Shown here piece by piece: positions 48,965 through 57,096 of a stretch of 64,000 nt of DNA. The position numbers were made by a program, and so were the translations under genes. Under the pieces are notes generated by a model. It did not search any database, was not told the DNA's origin, and saw only the letters and a list, made by a program, of their open reading frames with translations. The stretch is taken from the NCBI GenBank assembly GCA_001790855.1, contig MGDH01000011.1:1-64000 (forward strand), read 5' to 3'. The stretch is from Candidatus Schekmanbacteria bacterium RIFCSPLOWO2_02_FULL_38_14. GTDB lineage: Bacteria > Schekmanbacteria > GWA2-38-11. Within the stretch, counting starts at the first letter, position 1; the number at the start of each line of letters is the position of its first letter.

Positions 48965-50095
48965 TTACTTGTTCTCCTCTCTAGTATTTCCCTGCACACT
49001 TTCCTGTTTTTGAGAATTATCTGTTTCTGAATCTTCACTCTTTACACCTTCATTTTTTTCTTTTTCCCTCTCACTCTTACAGAAAATATCAATCTGCAAC
49101 CCTGTAAGTTTTGACGCAAGCCTTACATTTTGCCCTTTTCTTCCTATTGCTAAAGAAAGCTGTTCATCAGGAACAATGACCTCAGCAGTTTTATTACTAT
49201 CATTGATTTTTATGCTGGTTATCTGCGCTGGGCTCAGGGCATTGGTTATAAAATCCTGATATTTTTGTGACCATCTCACAATATCAATCTTCTCTCCACT
49301 AAGCTCTCTGACAATTGACTGAACCCTTGAGCCCTTCATTCCAACACATGCCCCTACCGGGTCAACATCTGGGTCGTGTGATAAAACAGCAATCTTCCCA
49401 CGCCAACCAGGATCCCTTGATGCACCTTTTATCTCAACAACCCCATCGTGTATCTCAGGGACCTCCATTTCAAACAGCTTTATCAAGAAGTTAGTATGGC
49501 TTCTTGAAAGAAGTATCTGAACTCCTCTTGAGCCACTTTTAACCTCTAAAACATAACCTCGTATAGTTTCTCCTTTGTTGTATCTTTCCTTTAGTATCTG
49601 TTCCCTTGGAGGAATTACCCCTTCACATTTTCCAAGGTCAACAATAATGTTCCCGCGTTCAATTTTCTGCACTATTCCATTTACTATCTGACCTTGTTTT
49701 TCTATAAACTCGGTGTATAAATGGTCCCTTTCAGCTTCCCTTACTTTCTGAACAATTATCTGCTTTGCTGTCTGTGCAGCAATTCTTCCAAATTCAACAG
49801 TTTCTGCCTTTACTTCTATATTGTCATTCTCGCAAGCCTCAGGTTTTATTGCCCTTGCTTCCTCATTTGAGATTTCTTCATTCGGAGATTGTACTTTTGA
49901 AACCACCTTTTTGAGAAGAAATATCTCTACTAATCCGGATTTCTCATTAAATCTGGAAAAGATATTCTCTGCGTTTCCATATTTCTTCCTCGAAGCAGAT
50001 AAAACAGCAGTTTCAATGGCATTGATCAAAATTTTCCTATCAATGCCTTTCTCCCTTCCTATCTGCTCTATTACCTGAAGTAATTCACTTGCCAT
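48965..50095 (-). CDS. nusA: Transcription termination/antitermination factor NusA
   Basis: 376 residues: RNA polymerase-binding N-domain, S1 (GQIVNGIVQKIERGNIIVDLGKCEGVIPPREQ), KH1 (DPVGACVGMKGSRVQSIVRELSGEKIDIVRW) and KH2 (LAIGRKGQNVRLASKLTGLQIDI). It ends with an acidic tail after residue 340 and lacks the C-terminal AR repeats of enterobacterial NusA. It follows rimP by three nt. Confidence 0.98.
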   Translation of the reverse strand: MASELLQVIEQIGREKGIDRKILINAIETAVLSASRKKYGNAENIFSRFNEKSGLVEIFLLKKVVSKVQSPNEEISNEEARAIKPEACENDNIEVKAETVEFGRIAAQTAKQIIVQKVREAERDHLYTEFIEKQGQIVNGIVQKIERGNIIVDLGKCEGVIPPREQILKERYNKGETIRGYVLEVKSGSRGVQILLSRSHTNFLIKLFEMEVPEIHDGVVEIKGASRDPGWRGKIAVLSHDPDVDPVGACVGMKGSRVQSIVRELSGEKIDIVRWSQKYQDFITNALSPAQITSIKINDSNKTAEVIVPDEQLSLAIGRKGQNVRLASKLTGLQIDIFCKSEREKEKNEGVKSEDSETDNSQKQESVQGNTREENK

Positions 50096-50098
50096 AAA

Positions 50099-50557
50099 TT
50101 AAAACCTTATTTCTATTGAAGCTTTCAAAATTTTCTCAAATGATATTTCAAGAGATTCCCTTTTTTTCTCTGTTTCAAGAACAACTGATGAATCAGTAAC
50201 ATCTACGACCTTTCCTACAACTCTTGAAATTTTTTCATTTTCCTTAATTGAAACATTTACCAGTTTTTCCATACATCTTTTAAAATCTTTCTGAGTCTTT
50301 AATGGCCTGTCAATCCCCGGAGATGAAACTTCAAGGACATATTTCCACTGGAATATATCCTCAACATCAAGTATCCTGCTCAACTGCTCGCTTACATTCT
50401 CACAGTCATCCAGCTTTACCCCGCCTTCTTTATCAATAAAAATTTTCAAAAGATGTCCTGTTTTCTGCTTTTTCACCTCTATCTCAACTAATTCTATCCC
50501 TTCATATAAAAGAATAGGCTCAAGAAGTTCTTTGACTTTCTCAGTAAAATCAAGCAT
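50099..50557 (-). CDS. rimP: Ribosome maturation factor RimP
   Basis: 152 residues with the N-domain (ILLYEGIELVEIEVKKQKTGHLLKIFIDKEGGVKLDDCENVSEQLSRILD) and the SH3-like C-domain beginning EVSSPGIDRPLKTQKDF. It binds the immature 30S subunit. First gene of rimP-nusA-infB. Confidence 0.97.
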   Translation of the reverse strand: MLDFTEKVKELLEPILLYEGIELVEIEVKKQKTGHLLKIFIDKEGGVKLDDCENVSEQLSRILDVEDIFQWKYVLEVSSPGIDRPLKTQKDFKRCMEKLVNVSIKENEKISRVVGKVVDVTDSSVVLETEKKRESLEISFEKILKASIEIRF

Positions 50558-50627
50558 TAGCAGCTTCTAAACTCTAATTGTGTACAAAAAATCAGCACAT
50601 TACCATTGAAAACATAATTCAAAAAAC

Positions 50628-50654
50628 AAAAGAGCGGGAAAACCCACTCTTTTT
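50628..50654 (-). terminator. Intrinsic terminator after recJ
   Basis: On the minus strand AAAGAGTGGG-TTTT-CCCGCTCTTT (one mismatch) is followed by TGTTTTTTG. It lies about 70 nt past the recJ stop and before rimP. It is symmetric enough to work on both strands. Confidence 0.75.
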
Positions 50655-50723
50655 AAGCTTAGTCCTTGAGTTTAATTTAAAATAATTTATCTGGATAAAA
50701 AAAGCAAGAAAAAAGTTTTGTAT

Positions 50724-52427
50724 TTAAAGCCTTTTCCCCCTTATTCCTTTAATTTTAAGCTGAATCTCTTCCCTGCCGTTCCATGTATTAATATGAGGTG
50801 AATAAATTACATCATAATTTCTGCCATTATTTTCAATCTTAAAACCACCCTCCTCTTTGAAATTGAACCATATGGAACCAAAGGAAAAAGATTCCTGTTG
50901 CATTTCCATTTTCAGGTGTTCACCTCCACCTCCAACTACCTTTGATTCTCCTACAACATCATTTGATATAAAATTTGGTTCTGGATTTGATGTTCCAAAA
51001 GGTTCCAGTTTCTGGATTTCCTCTATAAGTGAAAAGGATATATCTTTGAAATTTATCTGACAATCAGCCCAGATGGTTGAGCTCAAATCCTTCCCGTATA
51101 ATTTTTTTCTCCCGTAATGGTTCATTCTTTCAGAAAACTCTTTTAAATTCTTCTCTTCAATGGTCAAACCAGCTGCAGACTTATGACCTCCATACCCCTT
51201 CAGGCAATCTTCAGAGTATTTAAAAGCCTCATATAAATTAAAATCAACTGCAGACCTTGCAGAACCCTTGCCATTGCTTCCTATTAAAACCACGGGCTTC
51301 CTATAGCGCTCAGAAATCCTTGATGCAACAATGCCAAGCAATCCTATATGCCATTTGTTTTCTGACAGGATAATCACCATATCTTCTTCAAGGTTTATTG
51401 TTTTCTCAATCCTCTCTAATGCTTCACTCATCATCTCTTTTCCCATTGCCTGCCTTGTGCGGTTTTCTCTGTCAAGAAAGCTTGAAATTTTTTCAGCAAT
51501 CTCTCTTTTTCTTGTTGTCATAAGGTTTACTCCACAATTTGCACTTCCAAGCCTCCCTGCAGCATTAATCATCGGGGCAAGAATATAACCTATATGCCAA
51601 GCAGTAAGTTCCTTCCTTCCAAGCCTTGATGCCCGTATCAATTCGCTTATCCACGGGAATTCATTCCTTTTCATTATATCAAGGCCTGTTTTCACAAGTA
51701 TCCTGTTTTCACCAGACAAACTGGAGACATCAGCAATTGTTCCAAAGGCTGCCAAAGCAATTATCTGGTTTAAAACATATTCAGAGCAACTGTTTCCAAG
51801 ACAAGCCATTGCAAACTTGTATGCTATGCCAACACCTGCCAGTTCCTTAAAAGGATAGTTGCAGTCATTCTGCTTTGGATTCAAAACAGCAAAAGCCTCT
51901 GATATTGATTTATCAGGAATATGATGGTCAGTAACAATCAGGTCCAAACCTATTTCTTTTGCAAAAGAAACCTCTTTAAAATTGCTTATACCGGTATCTA
52001 CAGTAATCAACAGGCTGAAACCCTGTTCTTTTGATTTTTTTATTACATCCTGATTCAGCCCATATCCCTCAGTCAGCCTGTTTGGGATATAAAATGAAGG
52101 TTCCATCCCGAGTTCCCTTAATGTCATTAAGAGAACAGATGTTGCAGTTATTCCATCAGCATCATAATCCCCAAATACCAGCACTTTTTCGTTATCTCTT
52201 TTTGCCCTTAAAACCCTCTCAACAGCCCTATCCATTCCCTTCATAAGAAATGGGTCGTGCATACTATTAAAATTTCCATTTAGAAAGAAGTCTGCTTCCC
52301 TGATGTTTGTTATGCCGCGGTTTATAAGAACCTGTGCTGTTATTTTTGAAATCAGAAGGGTGCTTGCAAGTTCTTCCTGAAGCGCAGTATTTTGAGGATA
52401 TATTTTCCAGTTAGCTGTGTCCATCAT
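50724..52427 (-). CDS. recJ: Single-stranded-DNA-specific exonuclease RecJ
   Basis: 567 residues. The DHH core has VFGDYDADGITATSVL, LLITVDTGISN and LIVTDHHIPD; the DHHA1 part has LKGYGGHKSAAGLTI, and an OB-like C-terminal domain follows. It degrades single-stranded DNA 5'-3' in recombination and repair. A palindromic repeat lies upstream at 52470-52520. Confidence 0.97.
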   Translation of the reverse strand: MMDTANWKIYPQNTALQEELASTLLISKITAQVLINRGITNIREADFFLNGNFNSMHDPFLMKGMDRAVERVLRAKRDNEKVLVFGDYDADGITATSVLLMTLRELGMEPSFYIPNRLTEGYGLNQDVIKKSKEQGFSLLITVDTGISNFKEVSFAKEIGLDLIVTDHHIPDKSISEAFAVLNPKQNDCNYPFKELAGVGIAYKFAMACLGNSCSEYVLNQIIALAAFGTIADVSSLSGENRILVKTGLDIMKRNEFPWISELIRASRLGRKELTAWHIGYILAPMINAAGRLGSANCGVNLMTTRKREIAEKISSFLDRENRTRQAMGKEMMSEALERIEKTINLEEDMVIILSENKWHIGLLGIVASRISERYRKPVVLIGSNGKGSARSAVDFNLYEAFKYSEDCLKGYGGHKSAAGLTIEEKNLKEFSERMNHYGRKKLYGKDLSSTIWADCQINFKDISFSLIEEIQKLEPFGTSNPEPNFISNDVVGESKVVGGGGEHLKMEMQQESFSFGSIWFNFKEEGGFKIENNGRNYDVIYSPHINTWNGREEIQLKIKGIRGKRL

Positions 52428-52469
52428 TAATTCCGTTCAAATTCGCTTTCAGCAGTCAGTCATTCCGCT

Positions 52470-52520
52470 GTGGGACAAGAATGTCCCGCCTATCGATAGG
52501 CGGGGTTTTTTAACCCCGCA
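52470..52520. repeat. Palindromic repeat (GGGACAAGAATGTCCC family)
   Basis: TGGGACA-AGAA-TGTCCC followed by CGATAGGCGGGGTT-TTTT-AACCCCGC and a T-run. It shares its core with the MITE-like element at 42944-43068. The second hairpin plus T-run is terminator-like on the plus strand. Confidence 0.7.
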
Positions 52521-52599
52521 TTTTTTCTGTCATCAAATTTTGAATTTTGGACTTTGATCATTGTTTAGAATTTGGTGCTTAGAATTTAGTATTTTCCAA

Positions 52600-53130
52600 T
52601 TAGTTACCCTTCAATGCCTCCATATACTTCCTGTGAGTTTCAATAAAAAACTCAGTTGTCACGGAAAGCTTGTAATCAGAATATGTCCACGGATTAAATT
52701 CAATGCTGTTCTTCCTGAAATTGAATGTCACTTCAGCGAAAATTCCGTCTCTTAAATAAATTCTGTGGCTGTAATTCTTCGTTGTTGCAAGAACAAGTTT
52801 TGAAGAAGTTATATAGCCCGGGTCTATGTTGATTGTGCGGTTTCTGTTTTCCCTTGCATAGCTTTCTTCAATTGAGTTTGTCAGATTTTTTATTTCTGCA
52901 AGCCTTTCTTTATCTATTAAATCCTTTGCTGTAACAAACCTCTTCAATAATCCCCTGCCCATCTCTCCTTCATAGTACCCTGTCATATTGAACTCAAAGG
53001 CTTTGCTTTCTTTATCAATCTCACCAAATTTTTCATTTAAATCCTTTAGGGCTGATTTATAAATGCCATCATCAGCATACATTATTGCGAAAAAAAGTTT
53101 TGCCTTTTCCGGAAGCTTGATCTTCCCCAT
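52600..53130 (-). CDS. DUF4416 family protein
   Basis: About 176 residues from ATG 53130 (AGGA upstream; the upstream ATG at 53154 adds eight residues). MGKIKLPEKAKLFFAIMYADDGIY is the family N-terminus; TGYYEGEMGRGLLKRFVTAKDLID and NIDPGYITSSKLVLATTKNYSHRIYL follow, all typical of DUF4416. The family is common in deltaproteobacteria and relatives and has no proven function; it has been named 'GTP-binding' without clear motifs here. Confidence 0.88.
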   Translation of the reverse strand: MGKIKLPEKAKLFFAIMYADDGIYKSALKDLNEKFGEIDKESKAFEFNMTGYYEGEMGRGLLKRFVTAKDLIDKERLAEIKNLTNSIEESYARENRNRTINIDPGYITSSKLVLATTKNYSHRIYLRDGIFAEVTFNFRKNSIEFNPWTYSDYKLSVTTEFFIETHRKYMEALKGN

Positions 53131-53302
53131 CTCGTTCCTAACCCTTTCAAACATTTTTATTCTATATAAAAAAATTCATGGTGTCAATGATGCTTCTTAG
53201 AAAGACTAATTTTTCGCTTGAAAAATTATGTTGTTATATATTATCTTCTTTAATATTTTAATTAAGCAGATTAGAAGTAAACTGAGAACTGGGAGTCATA
53301 CA

Positions 53303-53515
53303 GTGCCAATAAAAGGTTATACAGACTATAAGCGCAGGGAATACTGCAAGGACATAAAATGTCCTGTACAGCTTGACCTTGACAAGCAGAAAGAAGGTTC
53401 TGAAGAATACGAAAGAATAAGAAACATCTGCAAAATAGCCTGCATCCATACTACATATGAATTTCATCACTGGACAATGCAGAAAGGATATCTGATTGTG
53501 AGGAAGGAAAAGTAG
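53303..53515 (+). CDS. Small Cys-containing hypothetical protein (70 aa)
   Basis: The start is GTG at 53303 with GGGAG seven nt upstream; an ATG at 53228 would add an AT-rich hydrophobic leader that lacks a ribosome site. The protein is hydrophilic: GYTDYKRREYCKDIKCPVQ, then a charged segment, then ICKIACIHTTYEFHHW. Two close Cys pairs (CX4C and CX3C) and several His could bind a metal. It is not recognised. The downstream gap to 53637 contains inverted copies of CAAGGGTTCAAG. Confidence 0.6.
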   Translation: MPIKGYTDYKRREYCKDIKCPVQLDLDKQKEGSEEYERIRNICKIACIHTTYEFHHWTMQKGYLIVRKEK

Positions 53516-53526
53516 GAATCAAGGGT

Positions 53527-53603
53527 TTGAGGATTCAAGGGTTCAAGTGATGCAAGAGATGATTTTAAACTTCACTCAAACCCTTGAACCCTTGACCACT
53601 AGA
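53527..53603. repeat. Inverted CAAGGGTT/AACCCTTG repeat
   Basis: TCAAGGGTTTGAGGATTCAAGGGTTCAAG on the left pairs with ACTCAAACCCTTGAACCCTTGA on the right with mismatches. Related CGAATCC/CTTGAACCC text is at 12670-12705. It may also act in termination after the small protein. Confidence 0.5.
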
Positions 53604-53636
53604 ACCCTTTTACAAAAATAAAGGAGGAACAATACA

Positions 53637-54431
53637 ATGGACTGGGGAATGAAAAACCGTTTATCGCAACTGATAAAATCTGACGGACACTGTTTGTTTA
53701 TGCCAATAGACCATGGGTATTTTCAGGGTCCGACAAAGAACCTTGAAAAACCGGGCGAAACAATAAAACCTCTTATCCCCTACTCTGACGCACTCTTTGT
53801 TACACGAGGGGTTCTGCGCTCCTGTATTCTGCCTGAAAATACTCCGCCAATTATCCTCAGGGTATCAGGCGGAACAAGCGTGGTTGGAAAAGATTTGGCA
53901 GACGAAGGACTGACTACTTCAATAAAAGATGCTATTCGTCTTAATGTTTCAGCCGTTGGGATATCTGTATTTATTGGAAGCGACTATGAAAAACAGACCT
54001 TGCTGAATCTTGCAAATCTTGTGAATGATGCTGAGGAATACGGGATTCCTGTAATGGCAGTTACAGCAGTTGGAAAGGAACTAGAGAAAAGGAATGTACG
54101 CTACCTTTCGCTCTGCTGCCGCATTGCTGCAGAGCTTGGGGCAAAAGTTGTAAAAACCTACTGGTGCGAAGATTTCGACAAAGTCGTGAATGGCTGTCCT
54201 GTTCCGGTAGTCATGGCAGGTGGTCCTAAAGTTGACACAGATAAAGAGGTCTTCGAGTTTGTTTATGACGGAATGCAGAAAGGTGCCATTGGAGTAAACC
54301 TTGGAAGAAACATCTGGCAGAACCCTCATCCTGTTCCAATGATAAGGGCTTTGCGTTCAATCATTCACGAAAAGGCAAATGCAAAACAAGCAAATGACTT
54401 GTTCAATAGCCTTAAGAGTAGGAAAGAATAA
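53637..54431 (+). CDS. LsrF-like class I aldolase/thiolase
   Basis: 264 residues of the DeoC/FbaB-LsrF aldolase family. GHCLFMPIDHGYFQGP is the N-terminal phosphate-side motif, AKVVKTYW (K173) holds the likely Schiff-base Lys, and VVMAGGPKVDTDKEVFEFVYDGMQKGAIGVNLGRNIWQ forms the phosphate-binding end. LsrF cleaves phosphorylated AI-2; relatives make or split sugar phosphates. AGGAGG precedes the ATG. With no lsr transporter or lsrK nearby, a different ketose substrate is likely; the dehydrogenase at 54605 may act next. Confidence 0.85.
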   Translation: MDWGMKNRLSQLIKSDGHCLFMPIDHGYFQGPTKNLEKPGETIKPLIPYSDALFVTRGVLRSCILPENTPPIILRVSGGTSVVGKDLADEGLTTSIKDAIRLNVSAVGISVFIGSDYEKQTLLNLANLVNDAEEYGIPVMAVTAVGKELEKRNVRYLSLCCRIAAELGAKVVKTYWCEDFDKVVNGCPVPVVMAGGPKVDTDKEVFEFVYDGMQKGAIGVNLGRNIWQNPHPVPMIRALRSIIHEKANAKQANDLFNSLKSRKE

Positions 54432-54477
54432 TAAAATTAAGGGTTCGAAGTCGATGGTTCGAGAGAAGTCCAAAAAC

Positions 54478-54529
54478 GTAGGGACAGGGTTTATCCCTGT
54501 CCGCGAACAGCCGTAAAGGCTGTCCCTAC
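54478..54529. repeat. GTAGGGACAG palindromic repeat
   Basis: GTAGGGACAG at the left pairs with CTGTCCCTAC at the right; inside are GGACAGGGTTTATCCCTGTCC and ACAGCCGTAAAGGCTGT. A dispersed-repeat type element between the aldolase and the dehydrogenase. Confidence 0.75.
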
Positions 54530-54604
54530 ATTTGGAAAGGAACGGTCAGAGGCAATCCGTTTGACCAATAGAATCCTAAAACTACTTTTATTGAAAACAA
54601 TATT

Positions 54605-55630
54605 ATGAGAGTCGCAAAATATTACAACAACAAAGACATAAGAATTGAAGAAATGCCAATTCCAAAGATTGCTTCCGGAGAACTTCTTGTCAAGGTAATA
54701 GCAAGCGGTATTTGTGGCAGCGATGTAATGGAGTGGTACCGAATCAAAAAAGCTCCTCTTGTGCTCGGACACGAAATAGCAGGAGAAGTCGTTGAAGTTG
54801 GCAATGGGGTAAAACGCTTTAAAGTTGGAGACAGGGTTTCTGTTTCCCACCATGTTCCATGCAACACCTGCCATTACTGTCTGAATGGGAATTATTCAGT
54901 CTGCGATACTTTGCGTTCTACAAATTTTGACCCTGGTGGCTTTTCAGAGTATCTCAGAATCCCGCAGATAAATGTTGACCGCGGAACCTTTCTTTTACCT
55001 GATAAAGTCTCATATGAAGACGGAACATTTGCAGAGCCATTAGCCTGCGTTCTTCGCGGACAAAGAATTGCAAAACTAAAACCCGGACACAGCGTGCTTG
55101 TAATTGGAAGCGGAATATCAGGCTTGCTTCACATTAAGCTTGCCAGAGCACTGGGTGCAGGGAAAATAATTGCAATGGATATTAATGAATATCGCCTTAA
55201 ATCAGCAAAAAAGTTTGGAGCTGATGCAGTAATCAACGCAAAAGAGTATTCTGCAAAAAAGCTTTGTGAGAAAAACAACGGGAGACTTGCAGATATTGTT
55301 ATCCTCTGCGCTGGCGCGATGTCAGCAATAAAACAGGCATTACAATCTGCTGACAGGGGCGGGACAATTTTATTTTTTGCGCCAACTGAGCCCGGGGTTA
55401 AAATTCCTGTTGATATGTGGAATCTCTGGCGCGACGGCATAACCCTTGCAATGTCCTATGCAGGACCCCCTGAAGACACAGTTTCTGCAATAGAATTAAT
55501 CAGGGCAAAAAGAGTTATTGTCAGTGATATGATAACCCACCGCCTGAGTCTGGGAGAAACAGCACTCGGCTTTAAACTCGTGGCAGAGGCAAACGAATCC
55601 ATGAAGGTAATCATAGAACCGCAGAGGTAA
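54605..55630 (+). CDS. Zinc-dependent medium-chain alcohol dehydrogenase
   Basis: 341 residues. GICGSDVMEW holds the first catalytic-zinc Cys, LGHEIAGEVVEVGNG the His-Glu, and CNTCHYCLNGNYSVC the four structural-zinc cysteines. The NAD fold begins VLVIGSGISGLLHIKLARALGAGKIIAMD. This is the sorbitol/threonine dehydrogenase group. It follows the LsrF-like aldolase by 170 nt including a repeat, suggesting a shared sugar or polyol route, with the substrate unknown. Confidence 0.92.
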   Translation: MRVAKYYNNKDIRIEEMPIPKIASGELLVKVIASGICGSDVMEWYRIKKAPLVLGHEIAGEVVEVGNGVKRFKVGDRVSVSHHVPCNTCHYCLNGNYSVCDTLRSTNFDPGGFSEYLRIPQINVDRGTFLLPDKVSYEDGTFAEPLACVLRGQRIAKLKPGHSVLVIGSGISGLLHIKLARALGAGKIIAMDINEYRLKSAKKFGADAVINAKEYSAKKLCEKNNGRLADIVILCAGAMSAIKQALQSADRGGTILFFAPTEPGVKIPVDMWNLWRDGITLAMSYAGPPEDTVSAIELIRAKRVIVSDMITHRLSLGETALGFKLVAEANESMKVIIEPQR

Positions 55631-55635
55631 ACAAA

Positions 55636-55698
55636 TTCTAAATTCGAAATCCTATATTTTTTGAATTTATTTAGAGTTTAGAAATTAGGATTTAGAAT
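55636..55698. repeat. AT-rich inverted repeat between convergent genes
   Basis: TTCTAAATTCGAAATCCTA pairs imperfectly with TTAGGATTTAGAA. It is related to TTAGGATTTAGAAT-like text at 15368-15382 and 52561-52592. It may serve as a two-way terminator. Confidence 0.5.
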
Positions 55699-55704
55699 TT
55701 TCTA

Positions 55705-56763
55705 CTACCACTTCAACAATGCTGTTTCAGCAGCAAGTCCCGGACCAAGGGCAATCATAATCCCTAAATCCCCTTTCAAAGGAGCTCCCTTTTTAATTAC
55801 TTGCTCAAGAACAAAGATTACTGTTGGTGATGACATATTTCCGTAGTTTTTCAGTACCGATTTTGAATGGCGTATTTCAATTTCATCCAAACCAAGCTCT
55901 TTTTTGATATTTTCAATCACATTTCTTCCGCCCGGATGGATTATCCAGTGTTTTATTTCTTTCATTTCAATCCTGTTTCTTTTCAGAAGCTCATCAACAG
56001 TTTTTTTAACCGATGGACCAGCAATATTCTGAATCTCCTTTCCGAGCACGATTTTCAGCCTTCCATCCTTGGAAACAAATCCAACGGAATCAAGATAGTC
56101 AGAGTCAACAGTTGACTGGAAATCCAGAATATATATCCCCTCACATGAAAAACCGTTTCCAATAAGCATTGCTCCTGCGCCATCCCCGCAAATTGCGTTT
56201 CCTATTATTGTTTCCATTGAGCTGTCTATATAATAAGCTGCTGAACATATCTCAACACAAAGCACGAGAACTTTATGTTCAGGATAAGCCTTTACATGGT
56301 CATATCCCCTCTGAAGCGCCGGCATTGCCCCGCAGCATCCCATTCCCTGAATATCAGTACGCTGTATATTTTTTTTCAGTTTAAGTTCTTTCACCATAAT
56401 TGATGATAGTCCCGGACACAGATATCCGGTGCAGGAGGCTGTTATTATAAAATCTATCTCATCTGCTTTTATCCCTCTCTTTGCAAGACATCTCCTGATT
56501 GCTTTTTTGCCAAGCTGAACTGCCCCTCTCTTGTATCTTTTAATCAGTTCATCAGGATTCTCATGAGGAATATTGTCGTTGCCGGTAAAAAACATATGCC
56601 TTTTGGATATTTCGCTGTTAAGAAACAGCGACTCTATTCTTCTGCTTTTATATCCGCTCAGATTATATATTTCTTTCTGTGTATAGCTGTTATCAGGAAT
56701 TGCAGTCCCAATGGAAATAATGGAAGGAGATATTTCTTTTTTAAACCTTGCTTTCTTTAACAT
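55705..56763 (-). CDS. Type III polyketide synthase (chalcone/stilbene synthase family)
   Basis: The Cys-His-Asn triad is visible: Cys in IQGMGCCGAMPALQ, His in HWIIHPGGRNVIE, and Asn in NYGNMSSPTVIFVLE. SCTGYLCPGLSSIMVKEL and ICGDGAGAMLIG complete the thiolase fold. Such enzymes extend an acyl-CoA with malonyl-CoA and cyclise it to pyrones, resorcinols or phloroglucinols. The start is taken at ATG 56763 with GAG seven nt before it; an in-frame TTG at 56802 is less likely. No cytochrome P450, methyltransferase or oxygenase is adjacent, so the product is unknown; an alkylresorcinol or alkylpyrone lipid is plausible. Confidence 0.9.
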   Translation of the reverse strand: MLKKARFKKEISPSIISIGTAIPDNSYTQKEIYNLSGYKSRRIESLFLNSEISKRHMFFTGNDNIPHENPDELIKRYKRGAVQLGKKAIRRCLAKRGIKADEIDFIITASCTGYLCPGLSSIMVKELKLKKNIQRTDIQGMGCCGAMPALQRGYDHVKAYPEHKVLVLCVEICSAAYYIDSSMETIIGNAICGDGAGAMLIGNGFSCEGIYILDFQSTVDSDYLDSVGFVSKDGRLKIVLGKEIQNIAGPSVKKTVDELLKRNRIEMKEIKHWIIHPGGRNVIENIKKELGLDEIEIRHSKSVLKNYGNMSSPTVIFVLEQVIKKGAPLKGDLGIMIALGPGLAAETALLKW

Positions 56764-56818
56764 CTTGAAACTCAATATTGCTAATTTATATGATTTATTC
56801 AATAAATATTTTTGATTT

Positions 56819-56998
56819 GAATATCCCCCTCACCCTTCCCTCTATTCTAATAAATTGTGTCGAAATTGCCAAGATGACTAGTAGCCGCAACCTTTAGGTT
56901 GCGAAACTCTTTTATTTACAATATATTTTTACCGCAGGCTAAAACCTGCGCCTACCAAAACTGGGGTTATGACACAGCCTTTAAGGTGAGGGGGATTC
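56819..56998. mobile_element. Nested palindromic, MITE-like element
   Basis: Outer ends GAATATCCCCCTCACC and GGTGAGGGGGATTC are inverted; within them are TGTGTC/GACACA, then two hairpins GCAACCT-TT-AGGTTGC and CGCAGG-CTAAAA-CCTGCG bracketed by GTAG/CTAC. The block fills most of the 333-nt divergent gap between the polyketide synthase and the exporter operon. CGCAGGCTGAAGACTT...CACCTGCGGCTAC at 61544-61592 is a relative. Confidence 0.65.
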
Positions 56999-57096
56999 AG
57001 GGTTTTATTTTCATAAAAACCTTGACAAATAGATTATCTTGGAGAAATTTTAGAAATCTGCTATAAAAATAATATTGATGAAAGGAAAAGACAAAG

